Assembly (NCBI GenBank): GCA_025526915.1
Contig: JAHLKH010000467.1
Location: 1 to 10,877, forward strand
Length of the DNA: 10,877 bases
Origin: Entophlyctis helioformis
Lineage: Eukaryota; Chytridiomycota; Chytridiomycetes; Chytridiales; Chytriomycetaceae
Reading direction: 5' to 3'
The translations under genes and the position numbers were made by a program. Positions 1 through 9,286 of this stretch are shown here, piece after piece. A model generated the notes under the pieces. That model searched no databases. It was not told the DNA's origin and saw only the letters and a list, made by a program, of their open reading frames with translations. Each line of letters starts with the position of its first letter. The stretch's first letter is position 1.

Positions 1-2940
1 CCATCAAGAAGAACGCTGCAATGACAAACAACAAGCAGCACCACCGCCATCGCAAAGTCCTTGGCTATATCTCGGTCTGCCGTCCACCTCGAGTTCTCCA
101 CGTACTTGAGCCACATCACGCATGCATTTGTCGAGCAGATTGGCGATTCGGGCGATATCCAGACCGCGATCACGGTCGATGCATCGCAGTTCAAGCCGGG
201 ATCCATCGTCTTGTACCGCACATGGGTGGTGGGCACTGGCGTTGGCAGGACGCTGCAGTCCAGATTGGCAGCTCGCCAACGTCCAGTCCGGCCATTGACG
301 GCAGGACCCAGCCTGGTGCCAACGGCATCCAGCTGCCCGAAGGCGGCACTGCATCGCCGTCGCCCGAGTACGCGTTGTCGCTGAGTGTGCAATCCGTGAC
401 ACTGCAAGGCGAGACAGTCGGCGCGTTTGAGCGGCTGTGGGAGCTGCTCGGCATGACCCAGCGCAACGCAACCATTGAGATGATGGTGAAGTTTGGCTAC
501 GGCTTACTCGGCTCGTCGGAGCTGTGGTACTCGTCGCATGCGAGCAGATGGCCGCCTGGTCTGTACGAAGCAGTCAAGGGTCTCTCTGACGTGGACATCA
601 ACCTCGCGCTCTACCGCACCGGCCCCGAGGAAGCAGAGCTCACTGGCGGCGACTCTGTCTACGACATTCCTGGATTTGGGCCGCTGCCATACTGTGGACT
701 CCAGGGCATCGTGTCTGCCCTTGTTCCCAGTGCACGCAACAACGACATGGGTGCCAGTCTGTTCTCCAACATCCGTCAGGGTCCGTGGCTGGCCAACTAC
801 ACCATCGGCCGGCTGGAAAAGCTCGCGGTTCAGTTTCCCGGGCTGTGGGCTCTGTGCGACTGGATCAAGACGCGTCTGCGACTCGTGTCGTCTCTCTCTG
901 CCGCGTTCGTCCCCAAGTACTTTGCGATTGTCATCATGGCTGCGTACCAGGGCGTCAAGTTCCGTGCGCTGACCTTGTCCACTGATACGCTTGCTCTGCG
1001 CCACCCTGAGGACAAACGCGCATCCTCGCTAGTCAAGTTTGGCGAAAGCTGTGTCATGACTGCGTTCCAGCTGTATGGAAGCGTGCAGTCGACTGGTCTG
1101 CTGCCCAAGGCGTACCCACTCCATCTGTATGGGCCGCACGCAGATGCTGACCATGCGTCAAACAAGCGCGCCGACAGCCCGTCCAAGACCCACAACCACC
1201 ACGGTGGCAGCAGCAGCAGCAACTCGTCGACGCACAGCAACACCATCGCAAACAGTACCAGCAGTCCTGGCGGCGGTGTTTTCCCCCGTGATCCCTGCCT
1301 GGCTGCCGGTCTTCCGCACTTTGCCACCAACCACATGCGATGCTGGGGCCGCGACATCTTCATCGCCCTGCGCGGTCTCTTCCTGATCCCCGGCCATTTC
1401 CCTGCCGCCCCGTGCCCACATCATCGCCTTTGGATCCACCCTTCGCCACGGCCTCATTCCAAACCTCCTTGATCAGGGAATCCGTCCCCGCTACAATGCA
1501 CGCGACGCCACGTGGTTCTGGTTCCGATCCGTGCGAGACTACTGCCGCTACTTCCCCCCGAAGGATACGCGTTCCTCGGTGCTCCTGTTGCGCGGCGGTT
1601 CATCCCCAAACGCCGCTACACGTCTGGCCCAGACTTTTGCGTTGCGCCGGACCATGACGCTGCCGCTGAGGTTCCTGATGCAGACACGTACATCGACCCG
1701 AGCGACCCGCGGGTTTACCAGTTCGTGTCCCACGATTGCCGAGCTGTGCCAAGAGGTGCTCGACCGCCACGCGCGCGGCATCCGGTTCCGTGAATGGAAT
1801 GCGGGCACGCAGCTTGACCATGCCATGCGCTCCGAGGGCTTCGATATCAGCATTGATGCTGATCTGGCTGTGCCTGGCGGGCACTGGCTTGGTGCGCGGC
1901 GGAAACCGCTGGAACTGCGGCACTTGGATGGACAAGATGGGCGACTCGGACAAGGCGGGAATCAAGGGCGTTCCAGCGACGCCGCGCGACGGATCGCCTG
2001 TCGAGATTATTGGGCTCATCAAGGGGCGTGCTGCACTGGGATTGCCAGCGACGTGTCTGTCAAGGGCAAGATGTGGTGGAAGTGGACCGGGCGTACACAT
2101 CAGGAGTGCGTGAGAATGCCGTGCAGTTGATTGTATCTGGAGAGTACTGGTTCTAACTTGGCTTGCATGATGTCCAGATCCGGCAGGCGGCAGCGATCGC
2201 CATGTTTCGTATGCGGACTGGGACAAGATGCTTGTCAACTCGTTTGAGGCGTGCTTCTATAATCCCGATCGGTAAGGGGCGCGAGGCGGTAACGAGCAGA
2301 GTGTAGTCACTGACGCAGCCGAACAGATCCAGCCGAAGACCGCAACCACCTGATTGACCGCAAGGAGCTCATCAACCGTCGCGGCATCTACAAGGACGTC
2401 TACGGCTCGTCTCTTGCCTACATGGACTACCAGCTGCGTCCCAACATGTGCGTTGCCATGGTGGCCGCACCGGAGCTCTTCAACCCAGACCATGCGCGCA
2501 CGGCACTCTCTCTCATCAAGTCCACGCTTGCTGGCCCGCTCGGTATCAAGACGCTCGACCCCACCGACTGGGCGTATCGCGGCGTTTACGACAATGCCGA
2601 CGACTCGTCCGACCCGACTGTCGCGCACGGCTTCAACTACCACCAGGGCCCCGAATGGGTCTGGGTCAACGCCTTCTTCCTCCGCGCATACATTCACTTT
2701 TTCACGCGTGCACCGGGCCACGACAAGGACCGCGTCGACTCGGAGCTCATGTGGGTGCAGCGGCAGCTGATGGCGCACAAGCAGCACATCAATGACACGG
2801 CTGTGAATCCGTTTGCCGGCCTTCCGGAGCTCACCAACGAGGGCGGTGCCAAGTGCCATGGGTCGTGCCCGACTCAGGCATGGAGCTCGGCCGTCATGCT
2901 CGAAGTCACTGAGGATCTTGGCAAGCACCGGCGCTGCTGA
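1..2940 (+). CDS. AGL: Glycogen debranching enzyme, 3' part (amylo-alpha-1,6-glucosidase domain); 5' end outside the window
   Basis: Eukaryotic debranching enzyme is a cytosolic two-activity protein: a 4-alpha-glucanotransferase (N-terminal, off the left edge) and an alpha-1,6-glucosidase (here). Visible GDE_C landmarks in order are [134 protein letters not shown] and TQAWSS. The acidic residues in TWMD and GPEW are the expected glucosidase catalytic region. Two introns fit: 2110-2177 and, less certainly, 2272-2318. The frame must be corrected by one base near 240-265 (missing), 1408-1411 (extra C), 1554-1559 (missing C), 1729-1731 (extra C), 1879-1881 (extra G), 2023-2026 (extra G), 2038-2040 (extra G) and 2068-2072 (missing). 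Another break near position 60 is possible. Identity is near certain; whether the gene is intact in the organism is inferred. The stop is at 2938-2940. Confidence 0.93.
2110..2177 (+). other. Spliceosomal intron in AGL (68 bp)
   Basis: The donor is GTGAGA and the acceptor is TGTCCAG. A perfect CTAAC-type branch site (ttctaac) lies about 25 bases before the acceptor. Reading through gives a stop inside the intron. Splicing joins a phase-1 exon end (..TCA GGA GTG C) to AT CCG GCA, giving residues that run straight into [15 protein letters not shown], the expected DEW/DWxxxxxxxF segment of the family. Confidence 0.8.
2272..2318 (+). other. Probable very short intron in AGL (47 bp)
   Basis: The donor is GTAAGG and the acceptor is CTGACGCAG. 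It contains an in-frame stop (the TAA of the donor) if unspliced. Splicing in phase 2 connects FYNPDR to [20 protein letters not shown], restoring the family order without any base correction. The intron is unusually short, and the acceptors eight or fourteen bases further on would give the wrong frame, so I prefer this one. Confidence 0.6.
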
Positions 2941-3170
2941 CCAGCCATTGGCTGCTCCCGAGCCCCAATACATTTTCACTATCAGTGTGTCGACAGAGGT
3001 GTTGGTTCATTAGGGTCGATACAGGAGCACACTGTGGCGCGTTTTTGGGTAGTCAGGCAGAGACAAGACACACGCTGGTTCAGCAAGTAAGAGGTGTCAT
3101 GGATGGAACATGATCGATGGCTGGAGGGCACAAGGAACACACAGACGCAGAGTCGAGGGAAGGGGAGGCA

Positions 3171-4544
3171 TCACTTGAGTCGCATGGCCATCAGATGGCT
3201 GAACACGCTCGCTTGGCCAGAGAGAGCCGTTTGTGCAGATGCAATCAAATGGCGGATATGTGACTGGCCGATCGTCGCGACCGTCACCGACGCGGCATGG
3301 CCACCGAGCCGAGAAAGAGTGTGCGGGTAGGCTTGGACCTTCACGACGGGCTGGCAAACGTTCAATGTGTGGACGCTTGCAACTGATGGTGGACTAGTTG
3401 TGCATGGCTTGGTGCGTGGACAGTAGCGGCTGCGAGTGCTGTTCCACAGACCAGGACGGCAGACGGGTTCAAACACGAGGACTGAAGCGTTCATGGCAGA
3501 GAGAGTGATGCCCAACAGAGTGGCAGGCGGCAGAGTGGCCATGGATGGCACCAGTCCACAAACAGTGGCGGTGCGAGTCACATTGATGCAGGCGTCGCTT
3601 GCATGAGTGGTTGTGGCACTCGACAGACGAGTGTCGGATGTCGCAGTGGCTGTGTTCGAGTCGTGTTCAGCAAAGAGATCAGCAAGGATGTCATCCCAGC
3701 AAAGGTCGTCTTCAAGGTCGTGGGAAACAGCCAGATGCTTGGCAGTACTGGCAGAGTGGCGTGGGACAGTCTTGGCTGCAGTCCAGCAAGAGCCAGCGAG
3801 AAAGCAGAGACACGCTCTGCCGAATCAGCACACACAGAGTCCAAGACGCGTCCAAACGCCAACCACTTACAGACAGTTTGGACGCGACGTAAAACAGCCA
3901 TCGCGGCATCAGCGGCAGATGGACAGATTGAGACGGCAGTGGAAGCAGGCGACGGCGCATCAGACGGCGTGGCCATGCCGTTTCGCACAGGCAGCACCAT
4001 GTGAGTGTCAATGTGCTCCATGGACGCTGCAGACGGGCTAAGGCTGCAAGGCAGCATGGTTGGCTCAGCAGACGACGGGATGGCGGTAGCAGCCATCTCA
4101 CGCTCAGACACGGCATCAAAGACAAACGGCAACGTTTGATTCGAGCGTGAGCTTTGGCGCGGCATCGCGGACGACAGTGGCGCTATCGGGTTTGGGCTTT
4201 GTCGTGGTGTTCGTCTCTTCATCAGGCTCAGGCTCTTGAGCACGCTTCTCATCGAGCTCGAGCGTATCGTGGGTGGTTGTATTGGCATTCTCTGGCTCGG
4301 AAGAGTTGGCCACGGCAGCAGCAACGGCAGCATCACAAGCAGCGCCGCCAGTGGGCTGCTCAAACTTGAAGAATGCCTTCACAAACGCATAGAGGAGCGT
4401 GGCCGCGATGCCCTTGCCACTGGTTCCAGTCGTGGGCAGGGACGCTGGCTTGTCCGACGGTGGCGCGGGGTTCGTGGACGGTGGAGCGACATCCGACTCG
4501 CAGTCGGCAATGTCATTCAAGTACAGGTCAATGCTGGTCAGCAT
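3171..4544 (-). CDS. Unrecognised acidic, low-complexity protein; reading frame broken twice
   Basis: I do not recognise this gene. The ATG at 4544-4542 has a purine at -3 and an in-frame stop about 24 bases upstream. The first part (4544 to about 4125) reads MLTSIDLYLNDIADCESD, a Pro/Ser/Thr linker, a hydrophobic helix LLYAFVKAFFKFEQP (about residues 48-62), an Ala-rich stretch and an acidic tail (LELDEKRAQEPEPDEE). The frame then shifts by one base near an AAA run at about 4126-4130, continuing as LPFVFDAVSEREMAA and onward. It shifts back between 3825 and about 3740, giving an acidic block HDLEDDLCWDDILADLFAEH and a C-terminus ending FSHLMAMRLK at 3171. The two shifts cancel, so the span is 458 codons including the stop. 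A good GTAAGT donor at 3870 pairs with CAG at 3817-3819, but splicing there would create a stop in the current frame. Convergent with AGL, divergent from the EF-hand gene. Coding on this strand is likely; the exact structure is uncertain. Confidence 0.5.
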
Positions 4545-5007
4545 ACTTGCAGTTGGTTGTCTTGGTCAGTCAGGGGTTCTGCAGCAAGGAAAGCGCGAGG
4601 GTCTGGCGGGCTTTTATGCGCGTTCTGTCGGAGCAGCCGTGGTTGTGGGCTGCATGTGCGGACTGGCGCGTTGGGATGACGTCGCGACGCGAAGGCACGC
4701 GAGGGGGTTGCTGCCGTGGCAGTGGCATCTGCGTGGACGGGAGCGATGTGCATCGGAACTTTGCCAGGATTTCAACTCGGCATGCTGCAAGCTCGCCACT
4801 CGAGGCACTTGTGCAGCCACTCGAGGGCTCTGTCAACGGCCCGTATCCACGGTCGTTGGGTTCTTATGGCGTTTCGGTGTTTTGCTAGAATCTTAACTGA
4901 ACGATTGAAATCTACTACTACCAGCCCTCATTCTGGAACTTTCATTGCTCGCTTGTCCAAAATTGCCCAACATAAAATACCTCCCTTTGCCCATTGTTTC
5001 ACATCCG
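4545..5007. promoter_or_regulatory. Intergenic region between two divergent genes, putative bidirectional promoter
   Basis: These 463 bp separate the ATG of the minus-strand unknown gene from the ATG of the EF-hand gene. A T/A-rich patch at about 4968-4983 includes ataaaata, a TATA-like element about 30 bases before the EF-hand ATG. The part next to the unknown gene is GC-rich. Open frames across it have biased, Cys/Arg/Trp-rich composition and no recognisable domain, so I place no gene here. Confidence 0.4.
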
Positions 5008-6816
5008 ATGGTCGATCAACGAGAGGTCGAGCTGCTGACTGCCATGGACGCAGTTGCGGCAGCCGTCGACTCGGCACTCAAGACGCTGCTGTCCGTCCCC
5101 GAGCGGCTGCGCACTGCAGGCGTTCTGGCCGCCGTCGACATCCTGGCGGCCGAGCTGGCTGCCATGCAAGCGCCAATGACGCCGCTGTCGATGCAGTCCA
5201 ACCCGTCCGTGTCGTCCATGTCGTCCATCCAGTCGTCGGTGCGCATGGGGCACACGCCGCACTCGCTCGTCTCGGACGCCGTCCGCCCGTACTCGCTCTC
5301 CAGACACTCCTCCATCACGCCCCTCGTCGCCACCCACAGCGGCTCGCCGGCCGCCAGCGAAGCGCAGTCTGATGCTCCCGATTACGCCTCGGTGAACAGC
5401 TCGGCCGTTGGTGCCACAAGGAGCAGCGTGCCTGATCCCGCTGGAGGGCAAGCACCGTCACAGCTGCTTTCGCCGCAGTCTCCCTCGACGCCCTCGGCCG
5501 ATGCCTCGGATGCCGCCCAGTACGCTTCTGACGCTTCTGACGGCCCTTGCCGCACCAGCATCGAAAGTAACGACACAGCCTCGATTCACGACTTGCCGCG
5601 ATCGGCCACCAAGCTCAAGCGCCGCAGTGCACAGTACCACAAGAGACGGCCGACATCCCCGCTCAAGTTTGACGCCCAGCAGCTGCCTGCCGTGACGACA
5701 TCCGTTTCCGATCCTGCCTTGTCTGCCATCCCGAGCGCATCGTCAGCAAACGCCGCTGTCCCGCTTGCAAGTGCGAGTGCAGACGCGATCCACACTGTCG
5801 GCGCAGTCGATGTGTCCAAGCTGACCATCGAGAGCGCAGTCAAGCAGCCGACCCTCAAGCACGACTCGGGCATCCAGCTCGAAGTGCCTCCACGGTCGTC
5901 CAGCACAGCCAGCTCGCTTGCGACGCCGCAGCTGCCGTCGGCGTCCGTGTCCAATCCAACATTGCATTCGTACGCGATGGAAGGATCGTCTGCATCAGTT
6001 CGTGTCGCTGGGTATCCTGGCCATGACAGCACTGGCAGCTTTACGCTCAACAGAGGCGGCAGCAGCATCAGTCTGAATGACGCAGACACCATTGGCCGCA
6101 TGACCCTGCGCCGCGCTCTCACAACCGTTCGCAGAGGGCGAGCGGCTAAAGAGGCAAAGGAGGCAGCTGCAAACACCAGCCCGCTGTCAACACGGCCGAT
6201 CGTAGCAGCGCCAACCTCTGCCGAGGCACCGCAAGTTGCTGCCGATCCAGCCCCCATCCCGCCAACTCCACAGCCCGTGCCCGCCAAGACACCGCAGGCA
6301 TCGTTTGTGGCGGTCTCGGGCGACATTCCGCTGTCCAAAGTGCTCTTCTCTGCCCACGACGTTGACGATTCCGGCGGCATCTCCGCCCACGAGTTCAAGA
6401 CGCTCGTCTACTCGATGGGCTACTACCTCGACGAGACCGAGGCAGCCGTCGCGATCGCTACGCTGGACGGCGGCCACAAGGGCGAGATCTCGTATGACGA
6501 GTTTCTCAAGTGGTGGACGTCGGACAACCGGTTCAAGCGTCTGCAGCTCAGCGAGGAGCAGACGGCGGCCGTGCAGAGCGCCACCGAGTTCTTCCAGCAC
6601 TTTGACCGCGACGAGAAGGGATATGTGGACGAGACCGAGTTCCAGAGCATGTACGCGTACCTGTCTGGACTGCCAGGATACTTTCCGCCCGGCACGACCC
6701 TTGAGCAGGCGCTTGGCCAGCTGCGCGGACCCAACGACGACTACGTGTCATTCAACGACTACATTACATGGCTGCTCCGCATCGGCAGCATCAAGACTGG
6801 CCACATTGCTGCCTGA
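5008..6816 (+). CDS. EF-hand calcium-binding protein with long disordered N-terminal region (602 aa)
   Basis: A single uninterrupted frame. The first ATG is at 5008, and a second in-frame ATG at 5044 has a better context (gccATGg) and may be the true start. Residues 1-55 are predicted helical (alternating Ala, Leu, Val). Residues 55 to about 440 are Ser/Ala/Pro/Thr-rich and probably disordered, with basic patches KLKRRSAQYHKRRP (202-215) and MTLRRALTTVRRGR (365-378). The C-terminal 160 residues form a calmodulin-like four-helix-pair module. EF1 has loop DVDDSGGISAHE (451-462), canonical. EF2 has loop DGGHKGEISYDE (487-498), degenerate at ligand positions 3 and 5. EF3 has loop DRDEKGYVDETE (533-544), with Lys at position 5. 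EF4 (about 573-584) has lost its ligands but keeps the fold pattern DDYVSFNDYITWL. A Ca-dependent adaptor is inferred; no enzyme domain is seen. Tail-to-tail with METTL5, 97 bp apart. Confidence 0.85.
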   Translation: MVDQREVELLTAMDAVAAAVDSALKTLLSVPERLRTAGVLAAVDILAAELAAMQAPMTPLSMQSNPSVSSMSSIQSSVRMGHTPHSLVSDAVRPYSLSRHSSITPLVATHSGSPAASEAQSDAPDYASVNSSAVGATRSSVPDPAGGQAPSQLLSPQSPSTPSADASDAAQYASDASDGPCRTSIESNDTASIHDLPRSATKLKRRSAQYHKRRPTSPLKFDAQQLPAVTTSVSDPALSAIPSASSANAAVPLASASADAIHTVGAVDVSKLTIESAVKQPTLKHDSGIQLEVPPRSSSTASSLATPQLPSASVSNPTLHSYAMEGSSASVRVAGYPGHDSTGSFTLNRGGSSISLNDADTIGRMTLRRALTTVRRGRAAKEAKEAAANTSPLSTRPIVAAPTSAEAPQVAADPAPIPPTPQPVPAKTPQASFVAVSGDIPLSKVLFSAHDVDDSGGISAHEFKTLVYSMGYYLDETEAAVAIATLDGGHKGEISYDEFLKWWTSDNRFKRLQLSEEQTAAVQSATEFFQHFDRDEKGYVDETEFQSMYAYLSGLPGYFPPGTTLEQALGQLRGPNDDYVSFNDYITWLLRIGSIKTGHIAA

Positions 6817-6913
6817 GCGGTCCGCTGCCCTACCATGCCATGCCATCTCATTCTTTATACGTATGCTCGACTGTTACGCTTCTTATTCAATATATACTAT
6901 GCACTCTGTGCCT

Positions 6914-7701
<788 letters not shown>

Positions 7702-7764
7702 TGTTTTGTGGTCGTCGGGCAAGTGACAACAGAATAGTGTCGGCGTTTATGGTGCAAGGCAAGG

Positions 7765-9216
7765 CTACAGCATGATCTCGAACTGGGTCTGCTGCCGTTG
7801 CTGGATGATGCCTGCCTTGGCAACGGCCTTGCTTTGCTGCGCGTACTGGCTCTGGTACACTTGGTAGCTGTCGATGGGGATGGCAGACAGCGGCAAGGCG
7901 GCCGGCCGCGTTGCAGCACGATGCGGAAGATGAGATCCGAGTGCGCACACAAAACTGCTTCCACGCCGACGAGATGCGGCGGGGCCGGCTGGTGGTCTGG
8001 ACGCCGACAGTCTTGCTGCTTGATGACAATGAAAGAGACGATGATGACGAGGTGGTGTTGACGGCCGTTGATGCAGACGAGGCAGACGAGGATGACGATG
8101 CAGACCAGTACGATTCGGTGAACTGGTCGCCATGGGATGTGGCCGTGGATGTGAGCGTGGATGTGGACTGGCGCGCGGGCAGTGCCATGGAAGTTGACAA
8201 ACGGCGCGCATCCGATCCACGTTGGCTCTGCGAGTGCGCTGTGGAAGACCGGATCGCTGCTGGCACAGGGACGTCGGCAGGCGGCAATGCGGCACTGTGC
8301 TCCACGTCCGAAGTACTGGCGAGCGACGCTGAGCTGATGTCCGAGTCAATGAACCGGATGCGGCGAGCAAACGAGACGCGACGCGAGGGTGCCGCCATGG
8401 TGATCGTCGGCGTTTGTTCTTGGGCACACGGCGATGGCGCCTGCATGGGTGCAGGGACTGTGCGATTGAGCTGCGCATCGACGGCCTGACGATCTCGACC
8501 TTCAAAGCGAGCTGCATCACCGTTGCAATGGATGGCCGCCACCGGCTGAAGATCGGCATTGTTGAAGAGGCCAGACTCAACGGGCCTTGTCCATCTGGCC
8601 TCGGCTGGTGCGCCAATGCTGCTGTCGTGCGTGGAGTGTGGTGAAGGGCTGCTGCTCTCGAGGTCGAGACTTGCAGCAAAGGCAGAGGGTGCACGGCTGC
8701 CGGTGCACAGTCGGCATCGAGTCCCGGCTGCGAGTCCCATACCGAGTTGGCTCGCTCGACTTGCAGCAGCTTGTAGTGGCGTGACTGGCGCATCATGAAG
8801 GAGAGACGACGCCGACGCTCGGCCTCTGCCTCTGGCGGCACGTCTGTCATGGCGCAACGTGACGAAAACATGCGCTGCAGCACTTGGTCTTCATCGTCTG
8901 CGGTGGCTGTTGCGGTTGCGATTGGTGTGGCAGTGGCTGCGATGAATGGTGTGGAGATCATGTTGCTGTTGTTGGTGGCAGAGCCAAGTGAGGTGTCGAT
9001 GTTGTTGGTAACAAAGTCGCTCGGCGACTGTGCAGCTGCCCCCGCATCATTGGCGAGTGAGTCAGCATGAGTGGTTGTGTTGCATGCACGGCTGCTGGCC
9101 GTTGAAGGGGTAGTGGCACAAGCAGGGCTTGTCGCGCATGCCGTCAGGCTGTAAGTGAGAGGCGTCGGCTGGTGCAAGCAGGCAGCGCCAGCAGATGTGG
9201 GCTGAGTGGCGAGCAT
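7765..9216 (-). CDS. Unrecognised Ser-rich basic protein with RVxF (PP1-docking-like) motif; reading frame broken
   Basis: I do not recognise the family. The ATG at 9216-9214 (GCC ATG) is the first Met of its frame. The order is: a Thr/Ala/Ser-rich N-terminus; acidic ADDEDQVLQRMF; a basic segment EAERRRRLSFMMRQSRHYKL (about 8760-8825); a Ser/Pro-rich region; SRRVSFARRIRFIDSDISS (8386-8330), with RVSF at 8380-8369 matching the [RK]xVxF PP1 docking consensus and RIRF beside it; a poly-Ser stretch; SRPRRISSAWKQF; then DLIFRIVLQRGRP and a C-terminus SYQVYQSQYAQQSKAVAKAG ending QFEIML at 7765. Three one-base deletions explain the frame: one at about 8690-8720, one near 7955 and one near 7910. Restored, it would be about 484 residues. 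An intron near the 3' end is an alternative. RRLS and RRIS also fit basophilic kinase sites. A regulatory role is inference only. Strand choice rests on Ser/basic motifs and the coherent C-terminus. Confidence 0.58.
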   Translation of the reverse strand: MLATQPTSAGAACLHQPTPLTYSLTACATSPACATTPSTASSRACNTTTHADSLANDAGAAAQSPSDFVTNNIDTSLGSATNNSNMISTPFIAATATPIATATATADDEDQVLQRMFSSRCAMTDVPPEAEAERRRRLSFMMRQSRHYKLLQVERANSVWDSQPGLDADCAPAAVHPLPLLQVSTSRAAALHHTPRTTAALAHQPRPDGQGPLSLASSTMPIFSRWRPSIATVMQLALKVEIVRPSMRSSIAQSLHPCRRHRRVPKNKRRRSPWRHPRVASRLLAASGSLTRTSAQRRSPVLRTWSTVPHCRLPTSLCQQRSGLPQRTRRANVDRMRAVCQLPWHCPRASPHPRSHPRPHPMATSSPNRTGLHRHPRLPRLHQRPSTPPRHHRLFHCHQAARLSASRPPAGPAASRRRGSSFVCALGSHLPHRAATRPAALPLSAIPIDSYQVYQSQYAQQSKAVAKAGIIQQRQQTQFEIML

Positions 9217-9230
9217 GGCTGCGGGTGAAT

Positions 9231-9250
9231 GGCGTGGGATGGCGTGGGAT
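9231..9250. repeat. Two tandem copies of a 10-bp unit
   Basis: GGCGTGGGAT occurs twice in direct tandem, followed by a partial copy (gggat). It lies 15-35 bp upstream of the ATG of the Ser-rich gene, in its presumed 5' UTR or core promoter. Confidence 0.85.
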
Positions 9251-9258
9251 GGGATGCC

Positions 9259-9286
9259 GGTCGGTGGTCGGTGGTCGGTGGTCGGT
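9259..9286. repeat. Four tandem copies of a 7-bp unit
   Basis: GGTCGGT is repeated four times without a mismatch (9259-9265, 9266-9272, 9273-9279, 9280-9286). Immediately next to the 10-bp repeat and 43-70 bp upstream of the Ser-rich gene's ATG. On the transcript strand it reads as an ACCGACC-type pyrimidine-rich repeat. Confidence 0.9.

Noticed and set aside
1408..2072. Programmed ribosomal frameshifting in AGL
   Set aside because: There are too many shifts of both signs in one gene, and no slippery heptamer plus structure common to the sites.
1..2940. AGL as a decayed pseudogene
   Set aside because: Every conserved block and the catalytic region is preserved, and most breaks are one-base changes in homopolymers. 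No premature stop or substitution inside the conserved motifs was seen apart from those caused by the shifts.
3460..3480. GGGTTCAAACACG, resembling a tRNA T-arm / B box
   Set aside because: No matching acceptor stem, anticodon arm or A box at the right spacing.
3603..4004. Plus-strand 133-codon frame (VFSKEISKDVIPAKVVFKVV and onward) opposite the acidic unknown gene
   Set aside because: It looks somewhat protein-like but is isolated, while the minus strand has a coherent gene over the whole 1.4 kb. Not excluded without RNA data.
5586..6398. Minus-strand 270-codon open frame opposite the EF-hand gene
   Set aside because: Antisense shadow of a biased Ser/Ala-rich coding region. It has no domain, and the plus-strand frame has clear EF-hands.
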